Below, piece by piece: positions 17,210 to 24,816 of a DNA stretch of 36,039 nucleotides. The translations under genes were made by a program, and so were the position numbers. Under the pieces are notes generated by a model, which saw only the letters and a list, made by a program, of their open reading frames with translations, was not told the DNA's origin and did not search any database. How positions within the stretch are numbered: the first letter of the stretch is position 1; every line of letters starts with the position of its first letter. Origin of the DNA: Bacteroidaceae bacterium (GTDB lineage Bacteria; Bacteroidota; Bacteroidia; Bacteroidales; Bacteroidaceae); contig JAFTYP010000030.1 of assembly GCA_017461345.1 (NCBI GenBank), forward strand, positions 1 through 36,039, in the 5' to 3' direction.

Positions 17210-18979
17210 TTAGTTGATGTTTGGGTCGTATGGCAGGCGTGCTTGTATCTGGTCCATCTTGCCGATGCGACGTACGAGGGCGAAGGCGGGGTAGTATTCG
17301 CCAAGTGCTGCTCGCATTTGGTTCTCGAGGTATTCGTTGCTTCCTTTGTTGAGGATTGACATATACCATGGTTCGGGGCTGGGGTAACGGCCTACGGTGT
17401 ATTCGTCTGTCTCTGCCAGTTCTGCTGCTGCGGCAATGGCGTCTTCGAGGTTTCCGAGTTGGTCGACGAGTCCTATCTTGAGTGCTTGTTCGCCGGTCCA
17501 TACTCGTCCTTCGGCAACGGCTTTGACGCTGTCGGGTGTCATGCCTCTTCCGCCTGCCACTCGGGCGATGAAGAGTTCGTATCCGTTGTTGATGTATTTT
17601 TGCATTTTGGCTGTTTCTGCGGCATTGAAGGGTCGTCCTGTTGCGCCGAAGTCGCTCATGGCGTTTGTTTTCACGACGTCGAATGTGAGTCCGAGCTTTT
17701 GGGTGAGGAGTTCGCTGGCATCGGGTATCATGCCGAAGATGCCTATGCTTCCGGTGAGTGTGGTTGGTTCGGCGAAGATTTTGTTAGCGCCGCAGCTGAT
17801 GTAGTAGCCGCCGCTTGCTGCCATTCCACCCATGCTGATGACAACGGGTTTCTCGGCTCGGAGGAGTTGTACTTCGTGCCATATTTGTTCGCTGGCATAG
17901 GCTGAGCCGCCGGGGCTATTGACGCGGATGACTACGGCCTTGACGTCTTCGTCTTCGCGGAGTTCTTGTAGGTCGGTTATGGTTTGTTGTGTGGTGATGC
18001 AGTGTTCTTGGTTGAAGCCTGCTGCGGGTGCGTCGTTTATTTCTCCGTAGGCGTAGTATACGGCTATTTCTTCGTCGATTTTCTTGCCGAGGTTGTCGCT
18101 GTTTGCCACATCGGCGAGTGTTGTGAAGTTGAGTTCGTCGTCTTGTTGGAGTTCGAGGCGGTGGCGGAGTGTTTCTTTCACGTCGCTCAAGTATGCGAGT
18201 TGGTCGACGAGTTTGTTTTCCACGTAGACGTCTGCCTGGCAGAGGACGGTGGTGCTGTCTGCGAGGGCATTGAGTGTTTCTACGGAGAGCTTACGGCTTT
18301 CTGCCACGTCTTTCTGGAGGTTGTTCCAGATGCTGTTCAGGTAGCTTTGCACTTGTTCGCGGTTGGCTTCGCTCATCTCGGTGTTGATGAAGGGTTCGAC
18401 TGCGCTTTTGTATGTGCCTACCTTGAAGACTTGCATTTTGACGCCTATTTTTTCCATGAGTCCGGTGAAGAAGATGGGTTGGCTGGCCATGCCGTTCCAG
18501 TCCACCATGCCGCTTGGGTTGAGGAGGACTTCGTCGGCGATGGAGCAGATGTAGTAGGCTCCGCTGGAGTAGTTATCGCCATAGGCTACTATCCACTTGC
18601 CGCTTTCCTTGAATGTCTGCAGTCCCTGTCGGAGTTCCTGCAGCATGGCGGGCGTTGCTGCCAGCAGTCCGCCTTCCAGGTAGATGCCCTTCACGTCCTC
18701 GTTGTCTGCTGCTTTCTTCAGGGCTTCGAGTGCCTGGTCGAGGCCGATGGTGGTTTCTTCTCCCTGGCTGAGTATGTCCATGGGGCTGCCTTCGCCTGCC
18801 CTTTCCACCAGTTCGCCCTGCAGTTTGATGCGCAGAACGCTGTTCTCGGGCACTACGCCGCTGGCTCCTTCGCTTGCTATCATGCCGGCTACGGAGATAA
18901 GAGAAATCACTGAAAAGATGACACTGGCCAGGATGATGCCTACGACCGACGCCATTGTGTACTTGAGAAAATCTTTCAT
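17210..18979 (-). CDS. sppA: Signal peptide peptidase SppA, 67K type (protease IV)
   Basis: 589 residues, two tandem ClpP-like S49 domains as in E. coli SppA. One N-terminal membrane segment (about 9-33) anchors it. The catalytic dyad can be placed: Lys191 in VFKVGTYKSAVEPF (N-domain) and Ser389 in SMGGMAASGGYY (C-domain), with RVNSPGGSA (352-360) before it and TLTGSIG after it. It degrades cleaved signal peptides in the membrane. First gene of a likely four-gene transcript with lpxK, punA and thiL, from the promoter at 19033-19064. The plus strand here is strongly G+T-rich (19 A/C of 60 in 18001-18060), opposite to the next minus-strand gene upstream. Confidence 0.95.
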   Translation of the reverse strand: MKDFLKYTMASVVGIILASVIFSVISLISVAGMIASEGASGVVPENSVLRIKLQGELVERAGEGSPMDILSQGEETTIGLDQALEALKKAADNEDVKGIYLEGGLLAATPAMLQELRQGLQTFKESGKWIVAYGDNYSSGAYYICSIADEVLLNPSGMVDWNGMASQPIFFTGLMEKIGVKMQVFKVGTYKSAVEPFINTEMSEANREQVQSYLNSIWNNLQKDVAESRKLSVETLNALADSTTVLCQADVYVENKLVDQLAYLSDVKETLRHRLELQQDDELNFTTLADVANSDNLGKKIDEEIAVYYAYGEINDAPAAGFNQEHCITTQQTITDLQELREDEDVKAVVIRVNSPGGSAYASEQIWHEVQLLRAEKPVVISMGGMAASGGYYISCGANKIFAEPTTLTGSIGIFGMIPDASELLTQKLGLTFDVVKTNAMSDFGATGRPFNAAETAKMQKYINNGYELFIARVAGGRGMTPDSVKAVAEGRVWTGEQALKIGLVDQLGNLEDAIAAAAELAETDEYTVGRYPSPEPWYMSILNKGSNEYLENQMRAALGEYYPAFALVRRIGKMDQIQARLPYDPNIN

Positions 18980-19032
18980 ATTTGTATGCTAATTGTTTGT
19001 TTTCGACACATAATTAATATATTCTCGGGGAG

Positions 19033-19064
19033 CAAAGTTAGTGATTATTCGCCATACCTGCAAG
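19033..19064 (-). promoter_or_regulatory. Promoter of sppA-lpxK-punA-thiL
   Basis: On the minus strand TAACTTTG (19033-19040) is an exact -7 element. CTTG (19061-19064) lies 20 bases upstream and matches three of four -33 bases. The leader to the ATG at 18979 is about 50 bases. Confidence 0.65.
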
Positions 19065-19135
19065 GTTTTAGGCAAGAAATGATGGTGCAGGAATCATTCG
19101 GGGCACATGCTGCCGAAGGGCAAGCCCGGCCTCGC

Positions 19136-19224
19136 CAAAAAACATCTACTGCCTTTCCGGCCAATTAGGTTAACCTTTCCGACCGACATCTACTGCCTTT
19201 CCGGGCAACTTGGCAGTAGATGTT
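19136..19224 (-). repeat. 22-bp tandem repeat array E (mixed cores) and inverted copy
   Basis: Read on the minus strand, cores GGCAGTAG, GGTTAACC and GGCAGTAG begin at 19197, 19175 and 19153, exactly 22 bases apart. The spacers end in CGGAAA and the last unit ends in six T. An inverted copy of GGCAGTAGATGT lies at 19212-19223. The array joins the two core types seen separately in the other arrays. Confidence 0.9.
19137..19224 (-). terminator. Probable terminator after the UPF0104 gene, built from array E
   Basis: On the minus strand ACATCTACTGCC (19212-19223) can pair with GGCAGTAGATGT at 19186-19197 (14-base loop) or with the copy at 19142-19153, which is followed by six T. It lies 13 bases past the UPF0104 stop and upstream of the sppA promoter, as expected for a transcript end. 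Confidence 0.55.
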
Positions 19225-19236
19225 TTCCGACACCCC

Positions 19237-20220
19237 TCAGCACGCCTTGTTCCTGCGCAATGCCAGGCAGGCGGAAGACCACACGCCGAGCAGCGCAACC
19301 AACAGAGTCTGAATGGTATGCACAATGAGAACATACAGCACAGCCTCGGTCTGACCGACACCATAAAGCACGAGAACCGTCTTCACAGCAAAGTGCCACG
19401 AACCCGCTCCGTTGGGCGTAGGAACCAGCACGGCAAAGGTGCCCACCACAAAAGCCACCAGAGCAGCCAGCGAACCCAAGCCCGCCGTGAAGTCGAAACA
19501 ATAGAAAGTCAAGTAGAAATGCAAGTAATAACTCACCCAGATGCCTACCGAATAAACAAGAAAGAGCAACGGACTCTCCACCTCACGAACAGAAAGCAAG
19601 CCACTCCTCAAGTCCGAAACAAAAGACTTCGTCTTCGAGAAAAACTGAAAACGCCTCGATACCAGCCACACACAAAGCACAGCAAACAGCCCGCAAGCAA
19701 CCGTCACAATCCAACCCGTAGCAGAAAAACGGTCAAACAGACTGCCCGCAGAAACACCCGTGTGGCGGAAAAAATCCAAAAAGACAGGCACCTGCGTCAA
19801 AAACGTCAGCAAAGAAAGCAACAAAACAAGCACCGTGTCGATAATCCTCTCCGTAACAACCGTACCCACACAACAACTGAAATTCGTCCCCTCATAACGC
19901 TTCAGCACACCACAACGCAACACCTCACCCACACGAGGCACAACCAGGCTGCTGGCATAACTCAGGAAAACAGCATGCACACAAGTGGACAGACGAGGAC
20001 TCTCGCCGGCAGGAACAAGCACCTGGCGCCACCTCACAGCACGCAACACCTGCGCCAAAACACCAAAAGGCAAAGACAAAAGCATCCAAGACCACAACAT
20101 CTTGTGCGAAACAGCATCCGTCAGTTCCTCCCAACGAACACCACGATACATCCACCACAATATGCCTGCCGCCAAAGCCAAAGGCACACCTATTTTGAGA
20201 AACTTTCTTATCCTTTGCAC
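19237..20220 (-). CDS. UPF0104/YbhN-like integral membrane protein (lysylphosphatidylglycerol synthase TM-domain family)
   Basis: About 327 residues from a GTG at 20220 (start VQRIRKFLKIG). The frame is open to a TTG at 20298 inside rsmA, but no ATG is available and a -7 element at 20256-20263 would place the transcript start inside that extension. The protein has about eight membrane segments. It carries the family features ALRWR-like QVLRAVRWRQVL, SLVVPRVGEVLRCGVLKRYEG and, near the C-terminus, VPTPNGAGSWHF. This family is the flippase-like membrane part of MprF without the tRNA-dependent catalytic domain; its substrate is unknown. It diverges from rsmA and has a strongly A+C-rich plus strand (G/T-rich coding strand). 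Confidence 0.8.
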   Translation of the reverse strand: MQRIRKFLKIGVPLALAAGILWWMYRGVRWEELTDAVSHKMLWSWMLLSLPFGVLAQVLRAVRWRQVLVPAGESPRLSTCVHAVFLSYASSLVVPRVGEVLRCGVLKRYEGTNFSCCVGTVVTERIIDTVLVLLLSLLTFLTQVPVFLDFFRHTGVSAGSLFDRFSATGWIVTVACGLFAVLCVWLVSRRFQFFSKTKSFVSDLRSGLLSVREVESPLLFLVYSVGIWVSYYLHFYLTFYCFDFTAGLGSLAALVAFVVGTFAVLVPTPNGAGSWHFAVKTVLVLYGVGQTEAVLYVLIVHTIQTLLVALLGVWSSACLALRRNKAC

Positions 20221-20242
20221 GTCCCGAATGAACTTTTTTTCA

Positions 20243-20250
20243 TATCTTTG
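20243..20250 (+). promoter_or_regulatory. -7 element of rsmA-fbp
   Basis: TATCTTTG (20243-20250) is an exact TAnnTTTG, 29 bases before the rsmA ATG at 20280. No TTTG is found at 19-20 bases upstream; one occurs 25 bases away (20214-20217). Confidence 0.55.
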
Positions 20251-20255
20251 CCGTG

Positions 20256-20263
20256 CAAAAGTA
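20256..20263 (-). promoter_or_regulatory. -7 element of the UPF0104 gene
   Basis: On the minus strand TACTTTTG (20256-20263) is an exact TAnnTTTG, 35 bases before the GTG at 20220. It lies five bases from the opposing -7 element of rsmA. No -33 match was found. Confidence 0.5.
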
Positions 20264-20279
20264 CAAAGAATTAGGGAGA

Positions 20280-21092
20280 ATGAGAGCAGTAAAGCCAAAA
20301 AAGTTCCTCGGACAACACTTTTTGACCGATTTGAGCATCGCTTCCCGCATTGCCGACACAGTAGACGCCTGCCCCGAACTGCCCGTACTGGAAGTCGGAC
20401 CAGGCATGGGCGTCATGACACAATACCTTGTCCAAAAACAAAGACCGGTCAAAGTCGTAGAAATCGACTACGAAAGCGTAGAATACCTGCGACGAACATA
20501 CCCCGACCTCGAAGACAACATCATCGAAGACGACTTCCTCAAGATGCACCTCGAACGCACCTTCCAGGGCTCACCCTTCGTCCTGACAGGCAACTACCCC
20601 TACAACATCTCCTCGCAAATCTTCTTTAAAATGCTCGACTACAAGGAGCTTATCCCCTGCTGCACAGGCATGATACAAAAAGAAGTAGCAGAAAGAATGG
20701 CAGCAGGGCCAGGCTCGAAAACCTACGGCATACTCAGCGTACTCATACAAGCATGGTACGACGTGGAATACCTCTTCACCGTAGAACCCGGCGTCTTCAA
20801 CCCACCACCCAAAGTACGCAGTGCCGTCGTGCGGCTGACACGCAACGAAACTACCGACCTCGGCTGCGACGAAAAACTCTTCAAAAGGCTTGTCAAGACA
20901 ACATTCAACCAGAGACGCAAAACATTGCGCAACAACATCAAGCCACTCCTCTCGGCCCTCGAAGCCGAAAGCACAGAGAAACCCGACTTCACAGAACTGC
21001 TTGCCGACCCAATCATGCAGAAGCGACCGGAACAACTCAGCGTGGCAGACTTCATAAACCTTACCCTTCGCATACAAAACACCACTCCATGA
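20280..21092 (+). CDS. rsmA: 16S rRNA (adenine1518/1519-N6)-dimethyltransferase
   Basis: 270 residues from the ATG at 20280, which follows AGGGAGA and opens the family-typical KKFLGQHFL. An upstream GTG at 20253 would put start and promoter on top of each other. RsmA/KsgA dimethylates two adjacent adenines of helix 45 late in 30S assembly. Visible are the SAM-binding EVGPGMG (38-44), the acidic VVEID, DDFL, and the catalytic NYPYNIS (105-111). Its stop overlaps the start of fbp (ATGA at 21089-21092). Codons are strongly A/C-rich. Confidence 0.96.
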   Translation: MRAVKPKKFLGQHFLTDLSIASRIADTVDACPELPVLEVGPGMGVMTQYLVQKQRPVKVVEIDYESVEYLRRTYPDLEDNIIEDDFLKMHLERTFQGSPFVLTGNYPYNISSQIFFKMLDYKELIPCCTGMIQKEVAERMAAGPGSKTYGILSVLIQAWYDVEYLFTVEPGVFNPPPKVRSAVVRLTRNETTDLGCDEKLFKRLVKTTFNQRRKTLRNNIKPLLSALEAESTEKPDFTELLADPIMQKRPEQLSVADFINLTLRIQNTTP

Positions 21093-23065
21093 CAAACGAT
21101 ACGAACATGCGTTTGCTGCAACTTCTCTCGCAGAAATTCCCAAACAGCGAGAGGGCGAGTGCAGAAATCATCAACCTCGAGGCAATTCTCAGCCTGCCAA
21201 AAGGGACGGAACACTTCGTGGCCGACATACACGGCGAACACGAAGCCTTCCTACACATACTGCGTAATGCCAGCGGAAACATCAAGCGTAAGGTTCACGA
21301 CCTCTTCGGCGACACGCTTTCCGACGAGGTGATGCACGACCTTTGCACGCTCATCTACTATCCCGAGAAACGCCTCGAGATGATAGAAGACAGTGCCGAC
21401 GGGGATCTTTCGGACTTCTATGCACGCACTTTGCCACAACTCATCCAGGTCTGTCGCTCGGTGAGCAGCAAATATACGCGAAGCAAAGTCCGCAAAGCCT
21501 TGCCCAAGCAGTTTGCATACATCATAGAGGAACTCCTTCACGAAAGTCCTAACGACGACGACAAGGACGTCTATGTGCGCCGAATCGTGGAGACCATCAT
21601 ACAGACAGGTCAGGCGAGGAACTTTATTGTGACGGTCTGCAACGTCATTCACAGGTTGAGCATCGACCAACTTCACATACTGGGCGACATCTTCGACCGT
21701 GGCCCGGGTGCGCACATCATTATGGATTATCTGCTCACACGCGAGAACTTCGACGTGCAATGGGGCAACCATGATGCGCTTTGGATGGGGGCTGCTGCCG
21801 GATGCGATGCTTGCATTGCCATTGTTTTGAGGCTTTCTCTGCGCTTTGCGAACATGGCTACGCTGGAGGATGGTTATGGCATCAATCTTCTTCCGCTGGC
21901 GACGTTTGCCATGGAGACGTATGCCGACGACCCTTGTCTGCGGTTTCTGCCGCACGTAAGAGCTGAGGAGGGCGAGACGGACGAGAAGCACATCCGCCTC
22001 ATTGCCCAGATGCACAAGGCGATTTCCGTCATCCAGTTCAAACTGGAGGGGCAACTCATCAGGCAACACCCCGAGTGGAACATCGACCGAAGGGGTACGC
22101 TGGAGAACATCGACCTGCAGGGTGGCACCTACCGTTTCGAGGGAAAGGACTATCCGCTGCTGGACAGTTTTCTGCCTACGCTCGACGTGAACGACCCATA
22201 TCGCCTGTCGCCCGAGGAGGAAGAACTCGTGGAACGGCTGCATCACTCTTTCGTTATTTCGGAAAAACTGCAGAAGCACATCCGTTGTCTGCTGAGTCAT
22301 GGCTCGATGTTCACGGTCTGCAACAGCAATCTGCTGTTCCATGCTTCCGTCCCCCTCAATGCCGACGGCAGTCTGCGCGAGGTGGAGATAGACGGAAACA
22401 CGTACTGCGGCTGCGAACTGATGCAACAAATAGAGTTGAAGATGCGCACGGCATTCCCGTCTCCCTATGGCGAGAGTGCGAAGAGCACAGCACGGGATTT
22501 CTTCTGGTACCTGTGGTGCGGACCTGACAGCCCGCTCTTCGACAAGAGCCGCATGACGACTTTCGAGCGGTATTTCCTTGCCGATTCCGTCACACACCAC
22601 GAGGAGAAGGGCGCATACTATCAACTTCGTGAGAATCCCCAGGTGTGTGCCGACCTGCTGGACCACTTCGGTGTGGAGGGCGAGACGCGCCACATCATCA
22701 ACGGCCACGTTCCTGTCCATGCCGGCCAGGGTGAGAATCCCGTCAAGGCAGATGGCATGCTGATGGTCATCGACGGTGGTTTTGCCAAAGCCTACCACCA
22801 CACGACGGGCATTGCAGGCTACACTTTGGTCTATCACAGCCGTGGCTTCGAACTCATCCAGCACGAGCCGTTCACCAGCACGCAGGAGGCTGTGGCCAAA
22901 GGCACCGACATCAAGAGCAGCAAACAAATCGTGGAGATGATGGGACGCCGCATCCGAGTGCGCGACACCGACAAGGGCATGCACCTGCAACAGCACATCG
23001 GCGACCTCCACCAACTGCTCCAGGCCTACCGCCAGGGCCTCATCAAAGAGAAAGCAAAGCGGTAG
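21089..23065 (+). CDS. fbp: Fructose-1,6-bisphosphatase, class III
   Basis: 658 residues. Hydrolyses fructose 1,6-bisphosphate to fructose 6-phosphate for gluconeogenesis. This is the large class III family, related to metallophosphoesterases: DIHGEHE (46-52), GDIFDRG (199-205) and GNHD (226-229) are the metal-binding motifs, and INGHVPVHAG is a later His motif. Length is normal for the class. The ATG overlaps the rsmA stop codon in ATGA, so translation is coupled. The same frame is open back to 20753 inside rsmA, but that part only antiparallels rsmA in another frame and is rejected. Confidence 0.95.
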   Translation: MTNDTNMRLLQLLSQKFPNSERASAEIINLEAILSLPKGTEHFVADIHGEHEAFLHILRNASGNIKRKVHDLFGDTLSDEVMHDLCTLIYYPEKRLEMIEDSADGDLSDFYARTLPQLIQVCRSVSSKYTRSKVRKALPKQFAYIIEELLHESPNDDDKDVYVRRIVETIIQTGQARNFIVTVCNVIHRLSIDQLHILGDIFDRGPGAHIIMDYLLTRENFDVQWGNHDALWMGAAAGCDACIAIVLRLSLRFANMATLEDGYGINLLPLATFAMETYADDPCLRFLPHVRAEEGETDEKHIRLIAQMHKAISVIQFKLEGQLIRQHPEWNIDRRGTLENIDLQGGTYRFEGKDYPLLDSFLPTLDVNDPYRLSPEEEELVERLHHSFVISEKLQKHIRCLLSHGSMFTVCNSNLLFHASVPLNADGSLREVEIDGNTYCGCELMQQIELKMRTAFPSPYGESAKSTARDFFWYLWCGPDSPLFDKSRMTTFERYFLADSVTHHEEKGAYYQLRENPQVCADLLDHFGVEGETRHIINGHVPVHAGQGENPVKADGMLMVIDGGFAKAYHHTTGIAGYTLVYHSRGFELIQHEPFTSTQEAVAKGTDIKSSKQIVEMMGRRIRVRDTDKGMHLQQHIGDLHQLLQAYRQGLIKEKAKR

Positions 23066-23119
23066 ACATAAGCCTCTGCCAAACAGTACATTAAACCGCC
23101 ACGAACAGCACCTTGCCGC

Positions 23120-23228
23120 AAACGCTTAAGGGTTCCCCAAATAATGGTTAAGGGTTTTGGCAATAAAGGTTAAGCATTATAGCAAAATAGGTTAACCATT
23201 CCGGGCAGAATGGTTAACCTATTTTTTT
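23120..23228 (+). repeat. 22-bp tandem repeat array C (5 units)
   Basis: Cores GCTTAAGG, GGTTAAGG, GGTTAAGC, GGTTAACC and GGTTAACC begin at 23124, 23146, 23168, 23190 and 23212, exactly 22 bases apart. The array grades from diverged units near fbp to perfect cores at the T-rich end. It lies between convergent genes (fbp and pssA). Confidence 0.92.
23184..23228 (+). terminator. Strong terminator hairpin formed by the last two units of array C
   Basis: AAAATAGGTTAACCATTC (23184-23201) and its exact reverse complement (23208-23225) form a perfect 18-base-pair stem around the loop CGGGCA, followed by more T. The A run at the other end would act as a T tract for the opposite strand, so it probably stops both fbp and pssA transcripts. 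Confidence 0.8.
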
Positions 23229-23253
23229 ATCGTGCCTGAGGGCTGTTTGCCCG

Positions 23254-23955
23254 TCAGCCTTTTACGATTCTCGGAAAGAAGACAGACACCGCCACATACC
23301 ACACGATGATGGCGGCAAGAGACGAGGCTCCGAGCAGCAACAGGGGCAGGCAGCCGACGAGGAAGACATACCTCTGCTTGTTGTCCGCCCAGCCGAAATT
23401 CTTGAACTTCAACGCCAGCATAGGCACTTCGCAAACCAGCAGGAAGCAGAACAGCAGCATGAAAAGGAACAGGAACACTGCGTTGAACTTCTGCGACACA
23501 AGGAAAGCATGTTCGCCCAGAACAAGACTACCCCAGAACAAGGCATTGGCAGGCGTAGGAAGCCCGATGAAACCGTAGTGCTGACGCTCGTCGAGATTGA
23601 ACTTTGCCAGCCTCAAAGCAGAAAACGCCGCCATGAGGAATGCCACATAGGGCACATAGTCTTTCAGAGGAACCAACACCTCGGGATAGTGCACCTCGTG
23701 GAAGAGGTGAAACAGAACAGCACTCGGCGCCACGCCGAAGGTGACCACATCGGCCAGCGAATCGAGTTCCTTACCGATAGGAGAAGAAACACCTAACGCC
23801 CTGGCCGCCATGCCGTCGAAGAAATCGAACACGGCTCCCAGCACAATCATCGCTACAGCATAGTGATACTGACCATAGAAAGCACAGCCCACCGCCACGC
23901 AACCACAAATAAGATTGCAGCAGGTAATGGAATTAGGTATGTGACGCTTAATCAT
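23254..23955 (-). CDS. pssA: CDP-diacylglycerol--serine O-phosphatidyltransferase
   Basis: 233 residues, integral membrane enzyme of the CDP-alcohol phosphotransferase family, joining CDP-diacylglycerol and L-serine into phosphatidylserine. The complete family motif DG-x2-AR-x8-G-x3-D-x3-D is at residues 47-69 (DGMAAR to LAD). Several hydrophobic segments surround it. The start overlaps the end of psd by 8 bases (23948-23955), and the next enzyme of the pathway is thus made from the same transcript. Confidence 0.95.
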   Translation of the reverse strand: MIKRHIPNSITCCNLICGCVAVGCAFYGQYHYAVAMIVLGAVFDFFDGMAARALGVSSPIGKELDSLADVVTFGVAPSAVLFHLFHEVHYPEVLVPLKDYVPYVAFLMAAFSALRLAKFNLDERQHYGFIGLPTPANALFWGSLVLGEHAFLVSQKFNAVFLFLFMLLFCFLLVCEVPMLALKFKNFGWADNKQRYVFLVGCLPLLLLGASSLAAIIVWYVAVSVFFPRIVKG

Positions 23956-24655
23956 TGGACGCTACGTTTTTCAACATTGCAATAATCGTTTCGTTGCCCA
24001 CGGTCTTCTGGCCCAACTTCACCAGCACATCCGTGCCGAGAGGCAAGTACAGGTCAACACGAGAACCGAACTTGATGAAACCCATATGTTCATCGATATA
24101 ACACTCCTCGCCTACAGGCGGATAAGTGACAATGCGACGCGCCATGGCTCCGGCCACCTGACGAACCAGAATCTCGGTGCCGTCCGGTGTCTCGATGACC
24201 ACCGTGCTTCGCTCGTTCTCCTCACTGGCCTTCGGCAACCAAGCCTTGTGGAAATTGCCGTCGTGGTGCTTCACATACTTCACCGTTCCATCAACAGGAA
24301 TCCAGTTGGCATGCACGTTGAACAGGCTCATGAAGATGCTCACCATCACACGACGGTCGTGGAAATACTCGTTCTCCACCGTCTCCTCCACCACAACCAC
24401 ACGACCGTCCGCCGGAGCCACCACAACACCCTCAGTCTCACCCTCAAAGGTTCGAATGGGACACTGGAAGAAGTTCAGCAGAATAGCATAGAGAACAGCA
24501 CTCACTATAATGCAAATGTCAAACGGCAGGCGAGACTCGAAACAATGCAATATAGTAAAGTTCAGTGCCAATAGCACTACACCGCTCCACAAAAGCGTGG
24601 ACTTCCCCTCATGATGAAGGCGGATTTTCTTTAATTTTCTTAACCTTTTGCCCAT
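23948..24655 (-). CDS. psd: Phosphatidylserine decarboxylase (short, proenzyme)
   Basis: 235 residues from the ATG at 24655. A TTG at 24679 is in frame, but it lies inside the promoter -7 element (24677-24684) and is rejected. Makes phosphatidylethanolamine from phosphatidylserine. Two membrane segments (about 21-38 and 46-63) precede the catalytic part. The pyruvoyl group would come from self-cleavage at Gly197-Ser198 in KFGSRVD, as in short PSDs. APADG (80-84) and the His-containing NVHANW are also family signatures. Followed by pssA with an 8-base overlap. Confidence 0.94.
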   Translation of the reverse strand: MGKRLRKLKKIRLHHEGKSTLLWSGVVLLALNFTILHCFESRLPFDICIIVSAVLYAILLNFFQCPIRTFEGETEGVVVAPADGRVVVVEETVENEYFHDRRVMVSIFMSLFNVHANWIPVDGTVKYVKHHDGNFHKAWLPKASEENERSTVVIETPDGTEILVRQVAGAMARRIVTYPPVGEECYIDEHMGFIKFGSRVDLYLPLGTDVLVKLGQKTVGNETIIAMLKNVASND

Positions 24656-24676
24656 AGATTTTAATATAGTGCGCCT

Positions 24677-24707
24677 CAAAGTTAACGCTTTTTTTCAAAC
24701 CGACAAA
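24677..24707 (-). promoter_or_regulatory. Promoter of psd-pssA
   Basis: On the minus strand TTTG (24704-24707), a 19-base spacer and TAACTTTG (24677-24684) match the Bacteroidetes consensus at every defined position. It rules out the in-frame TTG at 24679 as the psd start. Confidence 0.82.
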
Positions 24708-24755
24708 GGCAAAAGGCACGATTTTCTCCAGCCTCGCACAAAAAACACCAAAACC

Positions 24756-24787
24756 CTTGCTCATTATAAAAAAAAGCATTAACTTCG
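24756..24787 (+). promoter_or_regulatory. Candidate promoter of dnaE
   Basis: CTTG (24756-24759), a 20-base spacer and TAACTTCG (24780-24787) match three of four and five of six consensus bases. It lies 29 bases before the dnaE ATG at 24817 and diverges from the psd promoter. Confidence 0.45.
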
Positions 24788-24816
24788 CCTTCTCATCCCA
24801 ATCCGCAAAAACAACT

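Noticed and set aside
17984..18913. 309-residue plus-strand frame opposite sppA
   Set aside because: Low-complexity Val/Phe/Cys-rich product made by the G+T bias of the strand; sppA is complete on the other strand.
20753..21088. Upstream extension of the fbp frame inside rsmA
   Set aside because: It overlaps rsmA in another frame with basic, low-complexity sequence; the ATGA overlap at 21089 gives a normal class III start.
21251..23014. 587-residue minus-strand frame opposite fbp
   Set aside because: It is an antisense shadow of fbp, whose motifs (DIHG, GDIFDRG, GNHD) are intact; it resembles no family.
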